Of a stretch of 64,000 bases of DNA, positions 33,218 through 41,336 are shown one piece after another; the first letter of the stretch is position 1, and the number at the start of each line of letters is the position of its first letter. The stretch lies in NCBI GenBank assembly GCA_016212095.1, contig JACRHH010000025.1, positions 40,832 through 104,831 of the forward strand, in the 5' to 3' direction. The notes below the pieces were generated by a model. The model was not told the origin of the DNA. It saw only the letters and a program-made list of their open reading frames with translations, and ran no database searches. The translations under genes and the position numbers were made by a program. This stretch comes from Nitrospirota bacterium. Its GTDB lineage: Bacteria; Nitrospirota; Thermodesulfovibrionia; SZUA-242.

Positions 33218-34540
33218 TTATTCGACTTTCGCACCCATGCTCTTGAATACCTCAACGCTCTTCAGCAGATCGATTGCCCGCTGAAGCTGGACATCGTCTT
33301 TTTCTTCCACCTGAGACGGCATTATCTCCTTGACCTGCGGCTGCGCCTCGCCGTCTTCTGGGGCCTGATCGTTTACGAGGTGTCCCTTGAGGTCTTTCTC
33401 GCGCATCACCGGATGAGCAGCCACATCGCCGTTTGTCGATGTCAGTTCAACCTTGATTGTCGGCTCTATGCCGGTGTTCTGGATGGATACGCCCTTTGGC
33501 GTGTAATAGCGCGAGGTCGTAAGCCGCAATCCCGATCCGTAGCTAAGCGGAATTATGGTCTGCACAGACCCCTTGCCGAACGTTTGCGTTCCAAGAATAA
33601 CGCCACGGTTCCAGTCTTTCATGGCTCCGGCCACGATCTCGGACGCGCTTGCGCTTCCGGAGTTCACCAGAACCACAATCGGCCAGTCGTAGGTTTTATG
33701 ACGGCCCGGCGACTTGAACTCGACCTTCTGGCCGCTTCGATCCATTGTGTAAACGACAAGCTTGCCGGACGGCAGGAACTGATCGGATATATCTATTGCG
33801 CTGTTCAGCAGGCCGCCGGGATTATTCCTGAGATCGAGAATCAGGCCGGAAATCTTGCCGTCCATGTCGGCGAGCGCAAGGCTCAGGTCTTCGGCTGAAC
33901 GCTCCTGAAACTGCGTGATCTTGGCGTAGCCGATGTTGCCGGATACGATCTTCGATTTGACGCTTTTAACCTGAATGATCTCGCGGACAAGAGTGACGTC
34001 CTTGAACTCCTTTGTGCTTTCGCGGAAGAGCGTGAGCGCGATGCTTGTTCCCTTCGGGCCGCGAAGTTTCTTCACGGCGTCCTGAAGCGTTATGCCCTTG
34101 GTGGGTTCGCCAGCGATCTTGACTATCTTGTCTCCTGCCTTCACTCCGGCCCTCCACGCGGGTGTGTCCTCGATCGGCGCGATCACGGTGAGCGTTGCGT
34201 CCTTGAGGCCGATCTGGATTCCAAGGCCGCCGAACTCGCCCTTGGTGTCCACCTGCATTTCGGTGAACTCCTCCTCGGTCATGTAGGATGAATGCGGATC
34301 GAGAGCCTGCAACATTCCCTGTATCGCGCTCCGGACAAGCTCCTTCATTTCAGGCTTCTCGACGTAGTTCTCCTCAACGCGCGAAAGCACCTCGGTGAAT
34401 ATCCGCAGATCGGCGTAAATTTCGGGCTTCTGCCTTGCTTCAGACGCGGGCGGGGCTTCCGCGAACGCCGCGGTTGCGAAAATAAACGCGGCAAACGCGA
34501 AAGAGACTATCCGGACGAAGTTCACAGCTTTATGTTTCAT
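33218..34540 (-). CDS. ctpA: C-terminal processing peptidase, S41 family
   Basis: A 440-residue periplasmic serine protease. A signal peptide (FAAFIFATAAFAEA) is followed by a PDZ domain (GGLGIQIGLKD, then AGVKAGDKIVKIAG) and the S41 catalytic core: the serine in NSGSASASEIVAGA and the lysine in TFGKGSVQTI form the Ser-Lys dyad. Such proteases trim the C-termini of envelope proteins and cell-wall hydrolases. The conserved order ftsE-ftsX-envC-ctpA supports a role in cell separation. A 157-base spacer with palindromes separates it from envC. Confidence 0.92.
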   Translation of the reverse strand: MKHKAVNFVRIVSFAFAAFIFATAAFAEAPPASEARQKPEIYADLRIFTEVLSRVEENYVEKPEMKELVRSAIQGMLQALDPHSSYMTEEEFTEMQVDTKGEFGGLGIQIGLKDATLTVIAPIEDTPAWRAGVKAGDKIVKIAGEPTKGITLQDAVKKLRGPKGTSIALTLFRESTKEFKDVTLVREIIQVKSVKSKIVSGNIGYAKITQFQERSAEDLSLALADMDGKISGLILDLRNNPGGLLNSAIDISDQFLPSGKLVVYTMDRSGQKVEFKSPGRHKTYDWPIVVLVNSGSASASEIVAGAMKDWNRGVILGTQTFGKGSVQTIIPLSYGSGLRLTTSRYYTPKGVSIQNTGIEPTIKVELTSTNGDVAAHPVMREKDLKGHLVNDQAPEDGEAQPQVKEIMPSQVEEKDDVQLQRAIDLLKSVEVFKSMGAKVE

Positions 34541-34591
34541 GGCATTCCTCGTAAATTGATACTGGATTTGAATATTATAACCTCACCCCGG

Positions 34592-34649
34592 CCCTCTCCT
34601 GAAGGAGAGGGAGTTGGCAGGCTCATTTTCCCGCCCTCCAGGGGAGGGC
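34592..34649. repeat. Two GC-rich palindromic elements between envC and ctpA
   Basis: CCCTCTCC-TGAA-GGAGAGGG (34592-34611) and GCCCTCC-AGG-GGAGGGC (34633-34649) are perfect palindromes in a spacer inside an operon. Elements of this look are common short interspersed repeats in many bacteria; here they may also alter mRNA stability between the two genes. Confidence 0.6.
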
Positions 34650-34697
34650 AGGGTGGGGGCTGGATAATGGTGGGCTGGGACAAGGTGGGGCTGGACA

Positions 34698-35873
34698 TCA
34701 GTGCCTCCCCTTTTTCGACAGCCACTGAAGCGGATCCACCGGGCGTCCCTTCTGCCTTATCTCGAAGTACAGGCCTGGGCCTGAGTGCGAGCCTGTCTCG
34801 CCGGCCTTGCCGACTGTCTGGCCCGCGCTGATGGCGCTGCCGGTTTTTACGTCCATTTCAGACAGATGGGCGTACAGGCTGTGGAAGCCGCCGCCGTGGT
34901 TGACGATAACCAGTTGGCCGAAGCCCTTGAACCAGTCGGCATAGACCACGCGCCCGTTATGCACGGCCTTTACCTGTTCGCCAGCCGAGGCTCCGATAAC
35001 GATGCCGTTTTTGAAAACCGGAGTGTCGAAACGCGGATCGTTCTGGCTGCCGAATCTCGATATGAGCGCGCCCGACACCGGCCACGGAATCCTTCCGGCA
35101 AGCTTGTCGAACGGCGTGCCCGGCGGCGGCGTGTCGTCCTGATCCGTCTTGCGGTTTATCATCTCGCGAAGCTCTTCGGACGAGCGTTCGAGTTCGCGAA
35201 CCATCTCCTGCGTCCGTCGCCGGTCGTTCTTGATCTGCGACAGAAGCGTGTCTTTCCGGCCCTTGTCGTCCTCTATGCGCCGCTTTGCCGCGTCGGCTCT
35301 CTGCCTGCTCTGGACAAGCTCGCGGTTAAGCTCCATGAGATGCTCCTGCCTCTGAACCAGTTCTTTTCTGCTGGACTTGAAGTGCTCGATAAGCTTTCTG
35401 TCGGCATGGGCCATGCGCCCTATCAACCGCGCGTCTTTAATCAGCTTCTGGTAGTCGCCGGTTGAAACAAGCGCCGCTATCTCGCCTTCGTTGTAATAGC
35501 GGTATACGGCGCGCAGGCGTTTTCTAAGGAGCTTGCCCCGCTGATCTATGTCGCGGGAAATCACGCCGCTTTCGCTTTCGATGCGTTTGAGGTCGCGCAA
35601 AATATCTTCGTTGCGTCTGTCGATGGCTCGAAGTTCGTCCTTGCCGGAACGAAGCTGCCGCTCGATCCTGTCCAGCTCCGAAAGCAGCGAGCCTTCCTTG
35701 TCGGCAAGCTCCGACGCCCTGCGTTTCTCGCGGGCAAGCTCTTCCTCGATGCGGCTGAGCCGGTCTTTTTGCGACGAATCGGCGGCGGATGCGCGCGCGG
35801 GCATGAACGCCGGCGCCACGGTGATGATAACCAACGCGATGGCAGGCAGCAGCGCGTTCCGCAAGCTGGTCAT
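34698..35873 (-). CDS. envC: EnvC-like murein hydrolase activator
   Basis: A 391-residue periplasmic protein: signal peptide ending near ARASAAD, a long coiled coil (about residues 35-250, KDRLSRIEEELAREKRRASE type), and a C-terminal LytM/M23 domain. The LytM zinc ligands are degenerate: GPGLYFEIR replaces the GPHLHFEIR of active enzymes, as in EnvC, so it should activate an amidase and not cut peptidoglycan itself. It overlaps ftsX by 4 bases. Its likely target is the AmiC-type amidase encoded at 43600-44838, or another amidase. Confidence 0.9.
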   Translation of the reverse strand: MTSLRNALLPAIALVIITVAPAFMPARASAADSSQKDRLSRIEEELAREKRRASELADKEGSLLSELDRIERQLRSGKDELRAIDRRNEDILRDLKRIESESGVISRDIDQRGKLLRKRLRAVYRYYNEGEIAALVSTGDYQKLIKDARLIGRMAHADRKLIEHFKSSRKELVQRQEHLMELNRELVQSRQRADAAKRRIEDDKGRKDTLLSQIKNDRRRTQEMVRELERSSEELREMINRKTDQDDTPPPGTPFDKLAGRIPWPVSGALISRFGSQNDPRFDTPVFKNGIVIGASAGEQVKAVHNGRVVYADWFKGFGQLVIVNHGGGFHSLYAHLSEMDVKTGSAISAGQTVGKAGETGSHSGPGLYFEIRQKGRPVDPLQWLSKKGRH

Positions 35874-36733
35874 AAACGTATTCGTCCCACCGCTATCGTG
35901 CTTCCGGCCAGGCCCAATATGCCGCCGAACAGAACAAGCAGGATCGAGATTGCAAAAGGCGTAACCGGCATCACGAACGGGATGGCGTTTCCGGACGACA
36001 TCCAGGCAAGCGAAGCCTGAAGAAGCATGGATGCCAGCAGCCCGGAGGAAAGGCCGAAGAATATGCCTTCAGCCATGAACGGGATGCGTATGAACCATCT
36101 TGTGGCTCCAAGCAGCTTGAGAATGTCTATCTCGTTTGTCCGACGGTAGAAAAGTATCTTAATGGTGTTCGACAGTATGAACAGTATGCCGATGGTCAGC
36201 GCAAAGCCTACGGCTGTTCCGGCAAGCGTGAAGTGGCGGGCAACGCCAAAAAGCGCCCCGACCCACTGCTCGCCGAACTGCACGTCCTCAACGCCGGGGT
36301 ATGTTTTCACGCGCCTGGCTGTTTCCCTCACGAATTCGGCGTTCAGGCGGTCTTCCGTCAGCGTTATCTCGATGGAATCGGGAAGCGGATTTTCGTCCAG
36401 GCCCTCAAGAATGTCTTCTCCTAGCACGGTCTTGAGGCTAGCCATGGCCGCGCTTCTTGGCACGAAGCGGGCCTCTTTTACGCCTGCCTCCCGTTCGATT
36501 CGGGATTTCAGCGACTTGACCGTGGCCTGGTCCGCGTTGTCCTTCAGATAGACAACAACGCCGAAGCCGCGCGTCCATTCGCGCACAGCGCTTTTCAGCG
36601 TGGAAAGCGTGATGGCCGTGACCGCGATAAGAAACAGTCCGACGGTTATCGAGAATATGGTCAGAAGGTTGATGCCCTTGTTGCGCGCAATGTTCGACGC
36701 GGCGGTGTTGATGTGAAAGCGGATTTCCATCAT
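35870..36733 (-). CDS. ftsX: Cell division ABC transporter permease FtsX
   Basis: A 287-residue membrane protein with a first helix near residue 30, a periplasmic domain, and three C-terminal helices, the layout of FtsX. FtsX passes conformational signals from FtsE across the membrane to EnvC. The start ATG overlaps the ftsE stop by 4 bases and the envC start overlaps its own stop, so the three are made together. Confidence 0.92.
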   Translation of the reverse strand: MMEIRFHINTAASNIARNKGINLLTIFSITVGLFLIAVTAITLSTLKSAVREWTRGFGVVVYLKDNADQATVKSLKSRIEREAGVKEARFVPRSAAMASLKTVLGEDILEGLDENPLPDSIEITLTEDRLNAEFVRETARRVKTYPGVEDVQFGEQWVGALFGVARHFTLAGTAVGFALTIGILFILSNTIKILFYRRTNEIDILKLLGATRWFIRIPFMAEGIFFGLSSGLLASMLLQASLAWMSSGNAIPFVMPVTPFAISILLVLFGGILGLAGSTIAVGRIRL

Positions 36734-37380
36734 GGCACGATCGCTCCTTCTTTAAGCGCGAATACGCGGCATCCGGAATGCCGGTACAGATTGGCGTCGT
36801 GAGTTGCTATGCAGACCGTTGCGCCCTTGGCGTGAACGGCCTTGAAAACGTCCATGATCTCCCGCGCGGTGTCGGCGTCGAGGTTTCCGGTAGGCTCGTC
36901 GGCCAGAAGCACAGCCGGATTGCCTATTACGGCGCGCGCTATCACAACCCGCTGCTGCTCACCGCCTGAGAGCTTGGCCGGAATCGCGTCGGCCTTGTGC
37001 GCAAGCCCCACAAGTTTCAGCGTGGCCAAAACCCGTTGCCGCGACTCATGATGCGGAATTCCTTGAATGCGTAGCGAAAGCTCCACATTTTCCCTTACGG
37101 TGCGCTCGTGAAGAAGCTTGAAGTCCTGAAAAACCACGCCGACATTGCGGCGAAGATAGGGAATGCTTCCCGGCGAAAGCGTCCGCAGATCCCATCCGGC
37201 AACCGTGATGTCGCCGCTGTCCACGATCTCGTCACGGTATATCAGCCGCAGCAATGTTGTCTTGCCGGAGCCGCTTGGGCCGGTGAGGAAAACCATCTCG
37301 CCTTTTTCGATATGGAGCGTGATCCCGTTCAGGGCCTGCTGGCCGTCGTAGAGCTTGGTGACATTCCGCAAATCGATCAT
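36730..37380 (-). CDS. ftsE: Cell division ABC transporter ATPase FtsE
   Basis: A 216-residue ATPase: Walker [12 protein letters not shown] near residue 35, signature LSGGEQQ, Walker [13 protein letters not shown], and a switch histidine in CIATHD. The short length and the direct link to ftsX identify FtsE. With FtsX it drives EnvC-dependent activation of septal amidases. Confidence 0.93.
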   Translation of the reverse strand: MIDLRNVTKLYDGQQALNGITLHIEKGEMVFLTGPSGSGKTTLLRLIYRDEIVDSGDITVAGWDLRTLSPGSIPYLRRNVGVVFQDFKLLHERTVRENVELSLRIQGIPHHESRQRVLATLKLVGLAHKADAIPAKLSGGEQQRVVIARAVIGNPAVLLADEPTGNLDADTAREIMDVFKAVHAKGATVCIATHDANLYRHSGCRVFALKEGAIVP

Positions 37381-37457
37381 ATGTGTAAACCCTGTCTTAA
37401 TGTGAGCCGGCTTGATTCTAGTCTATCGGGGATGAATCTCCCGCCGCGTATTTTACG

Positions 37458-37853
37458 CTATTTTTCTTTATTTTTATCGTCTTTGTCGAAAATGTCGGGC
37501 ATTGCGTTGTTGAGGCTGTCGCGCAGAACTTTGCCGCATGAATGCCTGTCACGCGGCAGATGCATTGCGTTGTCGGCGGCCCCTTCAAGGTTCTTGCGTA
37601 TCTTGTCGTCGAAAATGCCTGCCTTCAGGTCGTTGACCATGCCCTTGTGCTGCCTGCCCAGCAACTCGCGCACCTTGCGCCCGATGTCCGGGGAATCGAC
37701 AAGGCCGGAATAGTCCGTCTTGCGCGACACGAGCACCGCGCCCTTGTAGTAAAGCAGACTGGTGATAACTGGGCATTTCAGGCCGCCGTCTTCCGTCTGG
37801 ATGTGGAAGACCACGTTCTTGTATGAGATGTTTTCATTGAAACCGGGCATCAT
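37458..37853 (-). CDS. Conserved uncharacterised protein (FNxNxxYxxxxFHxQTEDGG type)
   Basis: About 131 residues. The N-terminal motif FNENISYKNVVFHIQTEDGG, followed by SLLYYKGAVLVSRKTDYSGL and an amphipathic region with RQHKGMVNDLKAGIFDD, matches from memory an uncharacterised family seen in delta-proteobacteria-like genomes. No catalytic motif is visible; a small beta domain followed by a helix is likely. The start ATG 37853 is preferred; TATAAT ends 9 bases upstream, so the mRNA may have almost no leader. It is near ftsE but in a separate unit. Confidence 0.65.
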   Translation of the reverse strand: MMPGFNENISYKNVVFHIQTEDGGLKCPVITSLLYYKGAVLVSRKTDYSGLVDSPDIGRKVRELLGRQHKGMVNDLKAGIFDDKIRKNLEGAADNAMHLPRDRHSCGKVLRDSLNNAMPDIFDKDDKNKEK

Positions 37854-37930
37854 GGTTTTTTTATTATAGGACAAAAAGTGGCGTGGCGGAGATGTTTGTG
37901 GAATCAGCAGGATTCCATGAAAATAATCTC

Positions 37931-38005
37931 TGGTAGTCCCAACGGGAATCGAACCCGTGTTTTAGCCTTGAGAGGGCTACGTCCTAACCGCTAGACGATG
38001 GGACC
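37931..38005 (-). tRNA. tRNA-Glu (anticodon CTC)
   Basis: The minus strand folds as a full tRNA of 75 bases with encoded CCA. The acceptor stem is GGTCCCA, the T-arm holds GGTTCGATTCC, and the anticodon loop CTCTCAA lies between TAGCC and GGCTA, giving CTC, which reads GAG (Glu). Confidence 0.92.
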
Positions 38006-38026
38006 TTGCTTGAGAGGTCAAAAAAT

Positions 38027-38100
38027 TGGCTGGGGGACCAGGATTCGAACCTAGGTAGCCAGAGTCAGAGTCTGGAGTCCTGCCGCTGGACGATCCCCCA
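38027..38100 (-). tRNA. tRNA-Gln (anticodon CTG)
   Basis: A complete 74-base tRNA on the minus strand with encoded CCA: acceptor TGGGGGA, anticodon loop CTCTGAC between CCAGA and TCTGG giving CTG (Gln), and T-arm with GGTTCGAATCC. It lies 21 bases from the tRNA-Glu gene, so both are probably cut from one transcript. Confidence 0.92.
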
Positions 38101-38113
38101 AAGCCGTGACGAA

Positions 38114-38710
38114 TTATTTTACATATCCGTCGCTTTTTGTCAAATTCACGCCTGCCTCGTAAGCCTCCGCAAGCGCTGTCGGATGCTCCCTTATCGTGCC
38201 CGCGCCATCAATCCCGATATAGCTCAGCCGTCTGTGATCAGAAACGCTGACCGTATTGAAAAACGCCTTGGCGCAGACCTCCGCGCAGCATATGCCCTCA
38301 TCGCTTTTTGCATACGCGCCAACCAGAAGCAGCAGCCCCTTGCGTCCGGCAGGGCCGGGCGGAACAGGCTTTTTCAGCAGGTACTTTTCGCACCAGAAGG
38401 CCTGGCATCTGTCGATCATTGCCTTCGTCTGGGCGGAAAGGGCGAAAAAGTAGATCGGCGAGGCGAGTATGATCCTGTCGGCGTTCCGTATGGCGTCATG
38501 AATCCGTATGGCGTCGTCCTGAAATACGCACCGGCCTGTTTTGCCGCAGCCGCCGCAGCTTTTGCACGGAGCTATGGACATGTCGGCAAGCCGGAAGGTT
38601 TCGACCTCGGCCCCCGCATCCCTAGCGCCGCTTGCGGCGGCGTTTGCAAGAAGCTCGGTGTTCCCGTTTTTTCTGGGGCTTCCGAGAAATGCGGCAATTT
38701 TCACGCTCAT
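38114..38710 (-). CDS. Flavodoxin-fold NAD(P)H-dependent FMN oxidoreductase
   Basis: A 198-residue protein. IAAFLGSPRKNGNTELLANA is the FMN phosphate loop of this fold, and ASPIYFFALSAQTKAMIDRC is the isoalloxazine-side segment. CKSCGGCGKTGRC around residue 50 is the cysteine cluster of iron-sulfur flavoproteins, common in anaerobes. It probably moves electrons to small acceptors or counters oxidative stress. It ends 13 bases before the tRNA-Gln gene and diverges from the next plus-strand gene. Confidence 0.82.
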   Translation of the reverse strand: MSVKIAAFLGSPRKNGNTELLANAAASGARDAGAEVETFRLADMSIAPCKSCGGCGKTGRCVFQDDAIRIHDAIRNADRIILASPIYFFALSAQTKAMIDRCQAFWCEKYLLKKPVPPGPAGRKGLLLLVGAYAKSDEGICCAEVCAKAFFNTVSVSDHRRLSYIGIDGAGTIREHPTALAEAYEAGVNLTKSDGYVK

Positions 38711-38826
38711 GCCTGATAGCTTCAGGCAGGAAGCCGGGGCTTGTCAAGCGATTTGCGTAGTAATCCGGAATACGATATCTTGCATTAGAGTGCCTGAAAA
38801 TGGTTTTCTAACAGTGGGTTATATAC

Positions 38827-39141
38827 ATGAAACAGGTAATGGCATGGGAAAAGCTTTCGGAGACCGCCAGGGGCATTCTCGAATTGACGTTGTCGGAGGA
38901 TGGCCGGAGCGGTGTAACTGTGAACTTCACCATCGGCAAGGAGGCTCTTTTCGAGGCCGACGGCGAAAAATGGACTTACAGATTCACGCCGGAAGTTGTC
39001 GATGAGATTCGCGCCTATTCCGGCAGCAATGCCGACGGCGACGGCTACAAGGTTACACAGCTTGGCAGGTTCGTATCCGTCAGGCTTGCGCGAATGGGGC
39101 GTATGCCGGTTGCCCTCTCCGATTCCGTTGTGCATCTTTAG
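38827..39141 (+). CDS. Uncharacterised protein
   Basis: A 104-residue protein I do not recognise. It looks globular and mostly beta with one helix (FTPEVVDEIRAYSG), without signal peptide, membrane segment, cysteine pairs or known catalytic motif. It is 11 bases upstream of the RNase D gene and is probably made with it. ATG 38827 has only a weak ribosome site. Codon use looks like that of the neighbours. Confidence 0.6.
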   Translation: MKQVMAWEKLSETARGILELTLSEDGRSGVTVNFTIGKEALFEADGEKWTYRFTPEVVDEIRAYSGSNADGDGYKVTQLGRFVSVRLARMGRMPVALSDSVVHL

Positions 39142-39152
39142 CATTTTGGTTA

Positions 39153-40346
39153 ATGATCGACAATCCTTCTGAAATAAGCCCGCTACGCATCAATTCCGGC
39201 AGCGGTCTTGCCGCATTTCTGGATCGAATAAGTGGCTGCGCGTCTATCGCCGTGGACATGGAGTCGAACGGATTTCATCGTTACCGCGAGCGCGTCTGTC
39301 TTGTGCAGATTGCAGCTCGCGGCATTGTCGCGCTTGTGGATACAATTGCGATTGCCGATGTTTCGGCTCTTGGCGCAATATTCGCCGATCCGAAGATCGA
39401 GAAGATAATGCATAGCACCGACTACGATCTTCGCTCCTTCGACCGCGATTACGGGTTCCGGTTCCGCAACATATTCGACACGTCGATTGCGGCCTCTTTT
39501 GCCGGCTCGCGGATGCTTGGGCTGGGCACGATTCTTTTGGAATATCTCGGCGTGGAGATAGCGAAATCGAAGCGCCTTCAGCGCCACGACTGGAGCGCGC
39601 GGCCAATTTCGGAAGAGGCAGTTCGCTACGCCGCGCTCGATGTGCTGCATCTTCATGCGCTACGCGACGTTCTGGCCGGACGCCTGAACGAGCTTGGCCG
39701 CATGGCATGGGTGCGCGAGGAGTGCGACAGGCTTGAGGCTATTCGCTACTGCCCGCCTGAGCCGCCGGAGACGGCATTTCTTTCGGCGAAGGGCGTGCGC
39801 GCTCTCAAGCCGCGCGAAAGGGCGGTGTTCCGCGAGCTGTATCTGTTGCGCGAGCGCGAGGCGTCTGACGTTGACAGGCCGCCGTTCAAGGTGTTTTCGT
39901 CCGGCTTGATGATGCAGCTTGCGCAGAATCCGGAGGCTGAAATCACCGAGTTCGACGGAATTCCGTCATCGCGAAGGCAGAGGCTTCTGGCCGAGATACG
40001 CGAAGCCGTCAGGCGAGGCATTGAAGCGTCGCCCGTGCTGTATAACGGCAAGCCTGAGAACTTTCGCGGCAGAATGGAGCCTTCCGCTTCCGCTTTGCTT
40101 GCCAAGATGAAGGATTGGCGGACTAACAAGGGCGTTGAGCTTGGAATCGATCCGGCGCTTGTCTGGCCCGCGAAAAGCCTCGAAGAGCTTGCCGGCGGAT
40201 GTAACGGGAACGGGACGCCCGGAACTGAAACGCATGTTGAGCTTCAGAAAAACGGCATTCCGCTTGTTCGAAACTGGCAGCGGGAGCAGTTCGGCGAGTC
40301 TTTGCGCGAGTTGCTTGGAAGCGCCGTTCCGGAGACTGTGAGATGA
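39153..40346 (+). CDS. rnd: Ribonuclease D-like 3-5 exonuclease
   Basis: A 397-residue protein. The DEDDy exonuclease motifs appear in order: [20 protein letters not shown] (DxE), [10 protein letters not shown], and [12 protein letters not shown] (YxxxD). After residue 215 comes an HRDC domain ([20 protein letters not shown]). RNase D trims tRNA 3 ends. The dut gene overlaps its stop by 4 bases. The C-terminal 90 residues, with [12 protein letters not shown], extend past the usual HRDC end. Confidence 0.88.
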   Translation: MIDNPSEISPLRINSGSGLAAFLDRISGCASIAVDMESNGFHRYRERVCLVQIAARGIVALVDTIAIADVSALGAIFADPKIEKIMHSTDYDLRSFDRDYGFRFRNIFDTSIAASFAGSRMLGLGTILLEYLGVEIAKSKRLQRHDWSARPISEEAVRYAALDVLHLHALRDVLAGRLNELGRMAWVREECDRLEAIRYCPPEPPETAFLSAKGVRALKPRERAVFRELYLLREREASDVDRPPFKVFSSGLMMQLAQNPEAEITEFDGIPSSRRQRLLAEIREAVRRGIEASPVLYNGKPENFRGRMEPSASALLAKMKDWRTNKGVELGIDPALVWPAKSLEELAGGCNGNGTPGTETHVELQKNGIPLVRNWQREQFGESLRELLGSAVPETVR

Positions 40347-40792
40347 GTTGCATCAATGCCGGAATTGAAGTTCGCTGGAAACGCCTTCACGACGGCGCGA
40401 TTCTACCGCAATATCAAACCGGCGGCGCTGCCGGATTCGACCTCCATTCGGCAGAGTCCGGCGATCTGCCGCCCGGCGCGTTTCGCATGTTCGACACAGG
40501 CTGGTCTGTTGCCGTTCCCGCCGGATTCGAGATGCAGGTGCGCCCCAGAAGCGGGCTTGCCGCAAAGCACGGCGTAACGGTTTTGAACAGCCCCGGCACG
40601 ATCGATTCCGACTATCGCGGCCCGCTCAAGGTTATTTTGGTAAACCACGGCAAAGAACTGTTCCGCGTGACTGCGGGCGACAGAATCGCTCAGGGAATTA
40701 TTGCCGCGGTCACGCGGGCATCATTCCGCGAAAGCGACTCGCTCGACGAAACGGCGCGCGGGGAAAACGGATTCGGCTCGACCGGACGGTAG
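40343..40792 (+). CDS. dut: dUTP diphosphatase
   Basis: A 149-residue trimeric-type dUTPase with the five motifs in order: [50 protein letters not shown] and, at the C-terminus, [11 protein letters not shown], the glycine-rich arm that closes over the substrate. It cleaves dUTP to dUMP and PPi, limiting uracil in DNA and feeding dTMP synthesis. Confidence 0.95.
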   Translation: MSCINAGIEVRWKRLHDGAILPQYQTGGAAGFDLHSAESGDLPPGAFRMFDTGWSVAVPAGFEMQVRPRSGLAAKHGVTVLNSPGTIDSDYRGPLKVILVNHGKELFRVTAGDRIAQGIIAAVTRASFRESDSLDETARGENGFGSTGR

Positions 40793-40914
40793 ATTGCGTT
40801 GGGGCGGAGCGCAACTGAGCGTCCCTGTTTTCGATGCCGTTACCCAATTCCTTGCATACGGCTCCAATGGTTGGCATGCGGGTGATGAGAGATTATGTGT
40901 GATATGGAGGAACT

Positions 40915-41118
40915 ATGAAGCTGTCAGTTGTAATCCATGAGGCGGAGGAAGGCGGATATTGGGCTGAGGTTCCGGCGATACCCGGTTGCGCTACGCAAGG
41001 CGAGACTTTCGAAGAGCTTCTTGGCAACCTGTATGAGGCTGTGGAGGGATGTCTGTCTGTCGATGTTTCACCCGCCATGGTGGCGGAACATGATCGTGTG
41101 CTTGAAATAGCGGTATGA
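40915..41118 (+). CDS. hicB: HicB-family antitoxin
   Basis: A 67-residue protein with the HicB partial RNase H-like fold: MKLSVVIHEAEEGGYWAEVP, IPGCATQGETFEELLGNLYE and EGCLSV. It lacks a clear C-terminal DNA-binding helix-turn-helix, like the short HicB forms. ATG 40915 follows GGAGG by 4 bases. A hicA remnant overlaps its stop by 4 bases, so the gene order is hicB-hicA. With a dead toxin the antitoxin may be under weak selection. Confidence 0.85.
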   Translation: MKLSVVIHEAEEGGYWAEVPAIPGCATQGETFEELLGNLYEAVEGCLSVDVSPAMVAEHDRVLEIAV

Positions 41119-41322
41119 AGGCTGTAAAGGGCAAGGAGTTTGCAAAACTGATCGAGCTAATAAGGATGGGTGTTGCTTAGAGTTCATGGCAGCCATCTCA
41201 TTTACGGCAGGCAAGGAAGCATTGTCAGAATCTCTGTTCCGATACATGGGAACCAGAACCTGAAAACCGGATTACAGAAACATCTCATGAAGCTTGCAGG
41301 GATAGAGGACTCCGAACTGTAG
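41115..41322 (+). pseudogene. hicA: hicA toxin gene broken by frameshift
   Basis: From ATG 41115 the reading frame gives MKAVKGKEFAKLIELIRMGVA and a stop at 41178-41180. In the +1 frame the rest of a HicA protein follows: VLLRVHGSHLIYGRQGSIVR, then ISVPIHGNQNLKTGLQKHLM, KLAGIEDSEL, to TAG at 41320-41322. The catalytic histidine region GSH is thus cut off from the start. The usual GW before VLxRVxGSH is missing, so bases were lost near 41160-41172. The toxin should be inactive unless ribosomes shift frame. Confidence 0.85.
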
Positions 41323-41336
41323 GGTTGTGGCGATAT

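Noticed and set aside
33152..33898. 248-codon open frame on the plus strand opposite ctpA
   Set aside because: It is the antisense of a well-supported S41 protease, has no motif and no ribosome site; high GC third positions keep such frames open.
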